The notes under the pieces are model-generated. The model saw nothing but the letters and a program-made list of their open reading frames with translations, had not been told where the DNA came from and ran no database searches. DNA of 64,000 nt from Diaminobutyricibacter sp. McL0608 (GTDB lineage: Bacteria; Actinomycetota; Actinomycetes; Actinomycetales; Microbacteriaceae): NCBI RefSeq assembly GCF_039613825.1, contig NZ_CP154826.1:2418001-2482000 (forward strand), written 5' to 3'. This document shows, piece after piece, positions 1 to 7,400 of this stretch. Positions within the stretch are counted from its first letter, which is position 1. Each line of letters starts with the position of its first letter. The position numbers and the translations under genes are program-made.

Positions 1-2
1 TG

Positions 3-245
3 GATATCGCCTCACTGGACAGGTGGGACGACTACACGGCGGCGAAGGAAGAGATGTTCCGTCGCACCGACAAGCGGCATGCACCCTGGACGATCGTGCG
101 CTCGAACGACAAGAAGCGCGCCCGCGTCAACGCGATGCGCTATTTCCTCAGCCAATTCGACTACGAAGGCAAAGACCCTGCGGTCGTGAAACGGCCCGAC
201 CCGCTGATCGTCATGCGCGGAAAACAGCTCGACGCAGACGAATAG
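3..245 (+). CDS. ppk2: Polyphosphate kinase 2 family protein, C-terminal end (partial)
   Basis: This is the last 80 codons of a gene whose 5' part lies outside the window. The frame reads through from base 3 to a TAG at 243-245. The residues DRWDDYTAAKEEMF, then HAPW.IV.SNDKKRAR.NAMR.FL and a closing RPDPLI, are the C-terminal signature of PPK2 enzymes. These move phosphate between polyphosphate and nucleoside di- or monophosphates in the cytoplasm. The Walker motifs and lid lie upstream and cannot be checked, so the subclass (nucleotide preference) is unknown. The tail after RPDPLIVMRG is short, as is usual for the family. Confidence 0.85.
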   Translation, partial: DIASLDRWDDYTAAKEEMFRRTDKRHAPWTIVRSNDKKRARVNAMRYFLSQFDYEGKDPAVVKRPDPLIVMRGKQLDADE

Positions 246-291
246 GCGGCGGATGCGCTGAGCGAGCGTGCGTCGAGGCGAGGGCTCTGCC

Positions 292-639
292 CTACCTCAG
301 GTATACGTAGAGCGAGCCGATGCGCCCGTCGCGGATGATCGCGACGTCCGTTCCGTTGACGACGGGCTCGGTGCCGGCAGGACCGTACGACCACTCGAGA
401 GTGGCGAGGTCCTGGACTTCGTGGAACCGTCCGGGCACGAACACGAATCCGGGAGTTCGGACGTGAAGCTCGCGGATCTTCTCATTGATGACCTCGAGGC
501 CGATGACCACTCCGTCGTGGTCGGCGAAGCGAGCATCCGGCGCATAGAGCGCCGTTAGGAGCGGAAGACGCAGCGACTCATCCCGCTCATTGAAGACGCC
601 GAGCAGGTTGCGATGGAGCATATCCTCGAAGTTGGTCAC
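292..639 (-). CDS. NTF2-like (SnoaL-type) small protein
   Basis: A protein of about 115 residues with the cone-shaped alpha+beta pattern of NTF2-like proteins. It has an N-terminal helix, a 'LYAPDARFADHDGVVIGLEVI' style strand-turn, and a C-terminal DVAIIRDGRIGSLYVYLR strand. The fold serves steroid isomerases, polyketide cyclases and many uncharacterised enzymes, so the substrate cannot be named. Start choice is uncertain: the frame opens at a GTG at 660, but that codon overlaps the inverted repeats described separately. GTG 639 (MTNFEDMLHRN) has an AGGGG about 13 nt upstream, and ATG 621 is also possible. No co-transcribed partner is seen. Confidence 0.6.
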   Translation of the reverse strand: MTNFEDMLHRNLLGVFNERDESLRLPLLTALYAPDARFADHDGVVIGLEVINEKIRELHVRTPGFVFVPGRFHEVQDLATLEWSYGPAGTEPVVNGTDVAIIRDGRIGSLYVYLR

Positions 640-640
640 A

Positions 641-715
641 CTTCTGTCTACACCCCTCACTGACGTGAGCTAATCTCACGAACGTGTTGACAGAAGTCTG
701 AGAGAACTGACAGAA
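641..715. promoter_or_regulatory. Nested inverted repeats upstream of the NTF2-like gene
   Basis: CTTCTGTC at 641-648 is the exact reverse complement of GACAGAAG at 689-696. Inside this pair lies a second palindrome, CGTGAG (664-669) and CTCACG (675-680), with a 5-base spacer. A further half-site, CTGACAGAA, follows at 707-715. The layout looks like operators for a dimeric repressor. No regulator gene is adjacent, so the controlling protein is unknown. The sites could serve the minus-strand NTF2-like gene, the plus-strand lipoprotein gene, or both. Confidence 0.5.
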
Positions 716-870
716 TCCGAGGCACGCAGACGGTCGGTTCTAGTGAGCCTCCGAAAGCTCCGCCTTCCGATCGTGACGCGCTCTGCATGACGTCGTCACA
801 GCCGCTTCTCTCCCGTGGTGACGGGCTATGCGTCGCGCCCAGAAGGGGCGTGAACCAGAGAGCAAGGCTC

Positions 871-1920
871 ATGCGTACGCACACAACATCCCTCGTCGCC
901 GTCTTCGTCGCCGCATCCACTCTGATGCTCGCCGGATGCACGGCGCCGACATCGGAGACGGCCTCTACTTCTTCGCCGGTGCCATCGGTCGCGAAAGTGA
1001 CGCTGCACGTCGGCACAGACGACGATGTCGACGCGCCGGCCGCAAAAGAAATCCTCCAGTACGCGGATGATGTGCACCGGCTCTCCGACGGGGCGATCAC
1101 CATCCTCGGTGCCTGGCATTCCGCCGGCGACACAGCCAACTGGGACCAAGCGGTTGCGCAGCAAGTCATCAGCGGCGAAGTCGAAATGGGTCTGATCCCA
1201 ACCCGGGCCTGGGACATGCTCGGAGTCACCTCACTCGAACCGCTCAACGACCCGTTCCTGATCCAAAGCGATGACCTTGTGAAAACGATTGTCACCGGGC
1301 CGATCGCCGCCGACCTGATGGCGGGTCTGCCCGACAAGGGTGTGACCGGAATCTCCTTGTTCCCAGAAGGTTTGCGGCACCCGTTCGCCAACGCGAAGCC
1401 CCTCCTCAAACCCGCCGACTACAAGGGCGGCACGATGCGGGCGGCGACCTCGGCGGCTTCGACCGCCCTGTATGGCGCCTACGGCGCCAAGGTCACCGAC
1501 AACGAGTCCGATACCGTCTTGCAGATCGGCACGGATTCCTCCTTCCTACTCGGCAACGAAGAATCCACGGCTACCGGGAATGTGACCTTCTACCCAAAGG
1601 TCAACGGGCTCGTGATCTCGTCAAAAGTCCTGGCCATGCTGTCGCAGGCCCAGAAAGATGTGCTCATCCAAGCCGCGAAAGACACCCAGAAATGGACATT
1701 CACACACATCGCCGATGAGAAGGCCAGTGCAAAAGTATTCTGCACCGCCGGCGGGTCCATCACCGCAGCGTCCGCCGAAGGCCTCGCCGCCCTCCAAGCA
1801 GCGGCAGCCCCGGTCGGCGCAACGCTCGCATCCCACGGCACCAACCAGAAGGTCATCGACGCCATCAGCGCAGCGGGTGGCGGCAAGCCTGCCCCCGACC
1901 CCGTCACTGCGTGCCCGTAG
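871..1920 (+). CDS. TRAP-type (DctP-like) solute-binding lipoprotein, orphan
   Basis: A 349-residue exported protein. A signal peptide of about 22 residues ends in the lipobox LAGC, so the mature protein should be lipid-anchored outside the membrane. The body carries the DctP-style sequence LRHPFANAKPLLKPADYKGG followed by an arginine (MRAAT), the region that binds the carboxylate of the ligand in TRAP systems. The ATG at 871 is preferred to upstream in-frame starts because it begins the signal peptide and has AAGG 5 bases before it. No DctQ or DctM membrane genes lie next to it, so its partner, if any, is elsewhere. The ligand is unknown. Confidence 0.75.
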   Translation: MRTHTTSLVAVFVAASTLMLAGCTAPTSETASTSSPVPSVAKVTLHVGTDDDVDAPAAKEILQYADDVHRLSDGAITILGAWHSAGDTANWDQAVAQQVISGEVEMGLIPTRAWDMLGVTSLEPLNDPFLIQSDDLVKTIVTGPIAADLMAGLPDKGVTGISLFPEGLRHPFANAKPLLKPADYKGGTMRAATSAASTALYGAYGAKVTDNESDTVLQIGTDSSFLLGNEESTATGNVTFYPKVNGLVISSKVLAMLSQAQKDVLIQAAKDTQKWTFTHIADEKASAKVFCTAGGSITAASAEGLAALQAAAAPVGATLASHGTNQKVIDAISAAGGGKPAPDPVTACP

Positions 1921-1938
1921 TTTCAGGCGGACGTCGGA

Positions 1939-1975
1939 AGGGTTGTGTCCCGACGTATGGTCGCGGCCCAACCCT
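1939..1975. terminator. Imperfect hairpin, copy 1 of a duplicated intergenic element
   Basis: AGGGTTGTGTCCCGAC and GTCGCGGCCCAACCCT can form a long imperfect stem around a GTATG loop, 18 bases after the lipoprotein stop. It probably ends that transcript. About 55 bases including the 3' tail (CCAACCCTCTG.CTT.G.ACG) are nearly identical to the perfect hairpin at 8713-8749. The 1976-2007 stretch after it holds nothing else recognisable. Confidence 0.6.
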
Positions 1976-2007
1976 CTGACTTGGACGTGGGCTGTTTACG
2001 AAACCTG

Positions 2008-2190
2008 CTAGCTCAACGATCGTGCCGGCCCTCTAATCTTGTTTTCCTCCAACCCGACCAACTCTTTCCTCCACATATCGCTTGCATTAGTGCGCACTCC
2101 GAAGTAGGCGCGAAATGACCACCAGGGTCTCCCGACTGAGGTGAGTACAAAGCACCAGGATGCTGACGCGAGGTACTTCATGATTGGCAT
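2008..2190 (-). CDS. Small hypothetical protein (60 aa)
   Basis: The ATG at 2190 has a near-perfect ribosome-binding site, AGGAGG, six bases upstream, which is why I call this short frame a gene. The predicted product begins MPIMKYLASASWCFVL and is rich in aromatic residues near the N-terminus, ending in a charged tail. I recognise no family. It follows the carboxylesterase on the same strand after a 95-bp gap (2191-2285) in which I see no other gene. It could also be the remnant of a longer gene. Confidence 0.4.
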   Translation of the reverse strand: MPIMKYLASASWCFVLTSVGRPWWSFRAYFGVRTNASDMWRKELVGLEENKIRGPARSLS

Positions 2191-2285
2191 AGCCAACCTC
2201 CTGGGCTTCGGCGAACACGCGCGGGACTCTCGCCGCCTCTAATGACAGCGGGTCCAGTAGCGGCGTGCCGACATCGCGTCGAACA

Positions 2286-3833
2286 TCAAGAGTGCAATTG
2301 CAGCACTTCGAACTGATGAGCTGACCAAAGTTTCCGCGCCCGCTCCTCCGGATAGGGCAACTGCTGGGGTCCCGCGCCAGAGGCGAAGACTCCCGTCAAT
2401 CGCTCCGGGTCACTGAATGCCGCCCAGCCGGGGTCACCTTCTGCGGCGAATGCCGTCCACGAGGCCTGAAGCAGTCTCGACATCTCCGCCGACTCCTCGG
2501 GCGGTCGCTCCCCGAACAAGTCTGGGGCCGCCTCGAGATTTCCAAAGACGAGTGGCACATCAAGGTAATGGCAAGCACCGAGAGCCCCGTTCGATGCGGG
2601 CGCCGAGTAGGTCAATTCATACAGGTGCGCCTTTCCGCCGCCTCCGGCCTGTGCCTGGGCCAGCTTCAGGGACGGCATACGCAAAAGCCAATCCGATTGC
2701 ACGATAGTGAAGAGATCCTCCGGCGTCGCGTCGGGGTAGGTGGCGCGAACCGCTTGGGCGCCGCCAGGCTGAGGCCCGAACGTGTCGAGGGCCCACTCGG
2801 CGTCTTCGTCAACGATCTGTCCGGCCAGCCCAGTCATCGCAAGAAATAGTCTCCATTCATCACGAGTGTGACCAATGAGCAACGACACGTCCTTTGCGAC
2901 GCCGGCCTGAAGTGCCGACAACGGGTCCAATGGCAACGCGTCACCATCAACCACCGGCGAAAATGCGGTGACGGTGCCAGCCATCGGACCCCATCTCGTG
3001 GCCAACTCACCTGCGCGCCCATAGATTGGTCCCATCCTGGCGTCTAACGCCAGCCCTGCCTCGGCCAGCGCATCCGGGGAAACGTCGCACAGGGCTGCGG
3101 CGGTTGGCAACAGTCCCAATGGGGACACCAACTCGCGAGCAATGTCGCGCGCAAGCTCGCGCGTGAGATAAATGCAAGGACAGCTCTGCGCAATCGCTCG
3201 TGTGAAGAGTCCGCGCGCAGCCGGGGCAACGAGGAGGTTTGCCACCGCACCAGCACCGGCCGATTCTCCAAAAATCGTGACCGCGTGACTTTCACCGCCG
3301 AACTTCGAGATATTCTCCTGGACCCACCGAAGCAATTCGATCTGGTCCAGTAGCGCCCGATTCTCCGGCGCGCCGCCCAACGACGCGTACCCTTCCATGC
3401 CGACACGATGATTCGCAGTGACCACGACAACGCCAGACTGAGCGAGTTTCCGTCCATTGATGTCGGGCGAACTGCTGGAGCCGGCGCGGTATCCGCCGCC
3501 ATAGATGTACACCATAACGGGCAGACCGCGGGCGCCGGGATCAGGCGTCCACACGTTCACCGTGAGCCACTCGTCGGCGTTGTGACGTCTAGTCGGGCCA
3601 GAACTCGGCATTTCAGAATCAGCGATTGGCATCTGCGGAGGCGGCGGACCGAAAACGTCCGCCTCTCGCGTCCCCTCCCAGCGTTCTGGCGGTTCGGGTG
3701 CTTGGAAACGAAGGAGTCCGACAGGCGGAGCCGCGAATGGAATGCCCAGAAAGGTGCAGATTCCCTGCGCTTCGTGTCCTCGTACCGTGCCACTCGAGGT
3801 CAGGACGGAGATTGCTCCCTGGCTCGTCGTCAT
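2286..3833 (-). CDS. Type-B carboxylesterase (para-nitrobenzyl-esterase family)
   Basis: A 515-residue alpha/beta hydrolase of the carboxylesterase/lipase family, close to the usual family length. The N-terminus has the family hallmark FLGIPFAAPPVG.LRF (about 28-44). The oxyanion-hole glycines are in YIYGGGY (about 110-115). The nucleophile is Ser191 in FGESAGAG. TRDEW later in the chain supplies the likely acidic region, and the CHYLDVPLVFGN segment the likely catalytic histidine. It has no signal peptide, so it should hydrolyse carboxylic esters in the cytoplasm; the substrate is unknown. The ATG at 3833 follows GGAG. It lies downstream of two tiny ORFs that diverge from the SARP-type regulator gene, so control by that regulator is plausible but unproven. 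Confidence 0.85.
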   Translation of the reverse strand: MTTSQGAISVLTSSGTVRGHEAQGICTFLGIPFAAPPVGLLRFQAPEPPERWEGTREADVFGPPPPQMPIADSEMPSSGPTRRHNADEWLTVNVWTPDPGARGLPVMVYIYGGGYRAGSSSSPDINGRKLAQSGVVVVTANHRVGMEGYASLGGAPENRALLDQIELLRWVQENISKFGGESHAVTIFGESAGAGAVANLLVAPAARGLFTRAIAQSCPCIYLTRELARDIARELVSPLGLLPTAAALCDVSPDALAEAGLALDARMGPIYGRAGELATRWGPMAGTVTAFSPVVDGDALPLDPLSALQAGVAKDVSLLIGHTRDEWRLFLAMTGLAGQIVDEDAEWALDTFGPQPGGAQAVRATYPDATPEDLFTIVQSDWLLRMPSLKLAQAQAGGGGKAHLYELTYSAPASNGALGACHYLDVPLVFGNLEAAPDLFGERPPEESAEMSRLLQASWTAFAAEGDPGWAAFSDPERLTGVFASGAGPQQLPYPEERARKLWSAHQFEVLQLHS

Positions 3834-3897
3834 CTCGCTCCGATCGCAACGGCTGGCGCACGCGTCTGACCGTGTGCTGTGTCCTTACGCGAATCCC

Positions 3898-4110
3898 TCA
3901 CAGGTGCGCCACGGGACGGTGGCCGTGATTAGTTCGGCCGAAAACCGCCCACCACGCGACGCTCAGCTTGCGCCGTGCGTCGACGACCGGTCGGCGGGAC
4001 GATACGGTCGCGCCCCGGTCTGCCTGCGAGAGACGCAGTTCGTTCTCGCGCGCCAGGGTCGCCGCGCGGCGGGAGTCAATGCGGGAGGCGACGAAGGTGT
4101 CGTAGTTCAT
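3898..4110 (-). CDS. Small hypothetical protein (70 aa)
   Basis: The product starts MNYDTFVASRIDSRRAATLA and is strongly basic, with a charged, probably helical N-terminal half (ARENELRLSQADR). It has a good ribosome-binding site (GAAGGGA, 7-8 bases before the ATG), which overlaps the stop of the 57-codon ORF upstream. The two are probably translated from one message. The esterase follows 64 bases downstream on the same strand. I recognise no domain. Confidence 0.5.
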   Translation of the reverse strand: MNYDTFVASRIDSRRAATLARENELRLSQADRGATVSSRRPVVDARRKLSVAWWAVFGRTNHGHRPVAHL

Positions 4111-4122
4111 GATCTTTCCCTT

Positions 4123-4296
4123 CTACAAGCAGAACGGCAGGGTCACGGACTCGCCCGCGCAGTACTCACGAGCGAACTCGAGACTTGCGAGCCCCTCGGT
4201 GACGAGGCGCTCAGCGCACAGGTCGTGCGCGCGGGACCGCCAAGTCGGAGATGCGGACGACGGGTGCGGTCGGCGATGTGACTGTGAGGTGTGCAT
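4123..4296 (-). CDS. Small hypothetical protein (57 aa), divergent from the SARP-type regulator
   Basis: An open frame too short for most gene finders. It runs from ATG 4296 to TAG 4123-4125. The C-terminal half, AERLVTEGLASLEFAREYCA followed by GESVTLPFCL, reads like a real folded peptide with three cysteines. The N-terminal 20 residues (MHTSQSHRRPHPSS...) are low complexity, so the true start may be later. The ribosome-binding site is weak. Only 12 bases separate it from the next small ORF, suggesting coupling. Its promoter would lie beside the three TACTCG repeats at 4320-4358. Confidence 0.35.
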   Translation of the reverse strand: MHTSQSHRRPHPSSASPTWRSRAHDLCAERLVTEGLASLEFAREYCAGESVTLPFCL

Positions 4297-4319
4297 GCGT
4301 CCACGATCGCGTGGCGCGG

Positions 4320-4403
4320 TACTCGATCCCTCCTCGGCCGGTACTCGTCCGATACTCGCCGACAGCGACGAGCCTTGACGGCCTTCCGGATCGCGCCCAC
4401 ACT
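4320..4403 (+). promoter_or_regulatory. Phased TACTCG direct repeats and leaderless promoter of the SARP-type gene
   Basis: TACTCG occurs at 4320-4325, 4342-4347 and 4353-4358, that is with spacings of 22 and 11 bases. All copies therefore face the same side of the helix. SARP regulators are known to bind heptamer direct repeats with 11-bp or 22-bp phasing. A -35-like TTGACG (4375-4380), a 17-base spacer and CACACT (4398-4403) end six bases before the ATG at 4410. Transcription would therefore start at or next to the start codon. Confidence 0.5.
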
Positions 4404-4409
4404 GTCCTC

Positions 4410-7400
4410 ATGACCGTGAAGGTACTCGGTCCATTGGATACGGGGACCGAGCACACCCTAAGTCCGCGAGAGCGCGTCTTTCTCTCCGCACTGATAGTGC
4501 TGGCGGGTCGTACCGTCGCCACCGGCGAGCTAGCCGAGGCGTACTGGGGCGCGGACCTCCCGCGCACGTGGATGCAGCAAGTCAAGACATCGGTTGCGCG
4601 AATCCGTGCCGACCTCGGATATGGCGCGGTAATCACGCGAGGCTCGGAGTACACCCTCGGCCTCGACTCTGCGACGATCGACGCGTTCGAATTCGAACGC
4701 CTTGTCTCCGACGCCCGCAAGCACGCGATCCACGACGAGAACGACAGGGCGGTGGCCGCATACCGGAGGGCGCTCGCGATGTGGCGCGGCGCACCGTACC
4801 CCGAGCTGGCCGACTGGGAACCGGCTGCCGTCGAGGCCGAGAGGCTGGTCGAGATCCGCCGCAGTATCGAGGAGGAGCTGCTCGAGTCCAGGCTCGCGGA
4901 GGGCGAGCACAGCGCCGTCGTCGCCGACGCGGAGCGGCTGGTGCGCGAGTCACCGCTGCGCGAGAACCGCTGGGCGATCCTCGCGATCGCCAACTACCGC
5001 GCCGGCAGGCAAGCCGAGGCGCTGTCGAGCATCCGGACTGCGCGGGCGCGACTCGCAGACGACCTCGGCATCGACATCGGTGATCAACTGCGCGCGCTCG
5101 AATCGTCAATGCTGCAGCATGATCCGGCGCTGGCGCCGACCAAGCCGCTGCATCGCGTGAGCGACACCTGCCCCTACCGCGGCCTCCAGCCCTTCTCGCC
5201 AGCCGACACGGAGGACTTCTTCGGACGAGATGCCGACATCGATGCCATCCGCGAACGCGTGCGCGAGGGATCGCTCACCGTCGTCGTAGGCGCCTCCGGA
5301 TCGGGCAAGTCCTCGCTCGTGCTGGCCGGGGTGCTGCCGCGCATCGCCGACGGACGACGCATCGCGGTGATCACGGCGGGTCGGGATGCCGCGATCGATC
5401 TGCGCGCTCGGATCGAACTGGGCGGACCAGCCGATATCGTGGTCGTCGATCAAGCCGAAGCGGTACTCCAGCTACCCGAGCGCGAACGCGCTGAACTGTG
5501 CAGTATCGTCGCAGAGGTGCTTGCCGGCGGGTCGACCGTGCTCATGACGCTGCGCAGCGACTTCCTCGACCGCGCAACGGGTCTCCCACACATTGGTGGT
5601 CTGATCGGCCGTGGCGTGTATGCCATCGGACCGCTCGATGCCGACGGTCTGCGTGAGGCGATCGAGCGCCCGGCCGCCCGCGCCGGCCTGCGGCTCGAGC
5701 CGGGGCTGGTTGAGCTGATCGTGCGGGATGCCGCTGATCGGCGCACCACCCTCCCCCACGTCTCTCACGCCTTGGCGGAGTCCTGGGTCCGACGTGAAGG
5801 AGCGACCCTCACGGTGGCCGGGTACGAGGCATCCGGTGGCATCACGGGCGCCATCGCCCAGTCGGCCGAGACGCTGTACCGCTCCCTCGACGCCCGCAAC
5901 GCCAGCGCATGCCGGTCGCTCATGCTTCGCCTCGTGCACCGCGGCGCCGATGGCGCGTCCGTGCGACGCACCGCCTTGCTCGCGCCCCTCGTCGCCGACC
6001 CGGCGTGGCGTGGGGTTCTCAATCGCCTCGTGGCCGCCCGCCTGCTCACGACCGACGGCGACGACGTCACGGTCGCTCACGAGGCGCTCGCGACGGCGTG
6101 GCCGCGCCTGGACCAATGGCTGGAAGAGGATGCCGAGGGCGCTCGTCTCGTGGCGACGGTCGCCACCGCGGCCGAACTGTGGAACGGTTCGGGTCGGCGA
6201 GACGATGACCTCTTGCGCGGTGCCCGGCTGCAGGCAGCGCTGGACTGGCCAGACGGGTCCGAGCCGGATCTCACCACGGTGGAACGGGAGTACCTCGACG
6301 CGTCCGCTGAACGGGAGCGAGACGAGATCCGCGAACTTGCGGGGCGCGCTGCTCGCGACAAGCGCAACAACCGCCGGCTGCGTTGGGCGATGGCGGGTGT
6401 GGGCGTGCTGCTGGTCGCAGCGATATTCGGCGCCGGACTTGCCGGGGTGCGAGGCGGAGAAGCGGAGCGTGCTGCAGAGGACGCTCGCATCGAGGCACTC
6501 GTGGCGACGTCCCTCTCGCTGCTTGACAACGACCGGGAGACGGCAGCCCTGCTCGCGGCGGAGACGTACCGGCGCTGGCCCGACGATCCCCGGGTGCGCT
6601 CCGCGCTCTGGGGGGTCATGACGAGCACGGCCGGTCTCGTCGACACGCACCATGACGAGGGTGCACTCTTCCCCTCGATGGACATGCTCCCAGGCACGAG
6701 GACGGCGCTGCACGTCTCGTCCGGCCAGGACCGCACGGATCAGCCCGCCGTCGAGGTCGTCGATGTCGCCACGGGCGACGTCCTCCGAACTTTCGATCTC
6801 GGTCTCCCTGATGCACCGCCGGGCTGGGTCCGCGCCGTCGAGGTGAATGCCGACGGATCCATCGCGGCGATCCAATCGCCCGTCTACCCGGATCCCTCGA
6901 ACACCGACGAGTGCTGCTGGACCCACCTCACGTTCTTGGATCTCACGACCGGTGAGCCGCTGCCCAGCACGGGGCTGGTTCGCGCGCAGACGTCGCCGAC
7001 CATGACCTTCGACACAGCGGGGCGGACTCTGTACGTCGCGCAACCGGTCACCGCGGACATCATCGCGGTCGACACGACAACGGGCGAGGTGCGCTCGAGC
7101 GCTGCGATCTTCGATGACCATCCGAAAGGGATCGAAAACTTCTTCGGTGTGACGCTCCTCGACGACCGCCTTGTCGCTGTCGGTGCTGGCGACCGTCTCC
7201 GCCTGTACGATCTCGCGACGCTCGCGCTGATCCGAACCATCCCGCTCGAGGGGGACGTATCGAGTATGGATGTCATCACCGACGGCCAGGGAGGCATCGT
7301 GTCGACGGGATGGGACGGCACGGTGCGCGTCCTCCTCGCCACGGGCGAAACCCTCTGGCGACGGTTTCCAGATCCGACGCGAAATTGCTACTCCCTGCAC

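Noticed and set aside
5472-7400. 642-codon minus-strand frame inside the SARP-type regulator gene
   Set aside because: No ribosome-binding site or known motif; the plus-strand frame has unmistakable domain signatures throughout.
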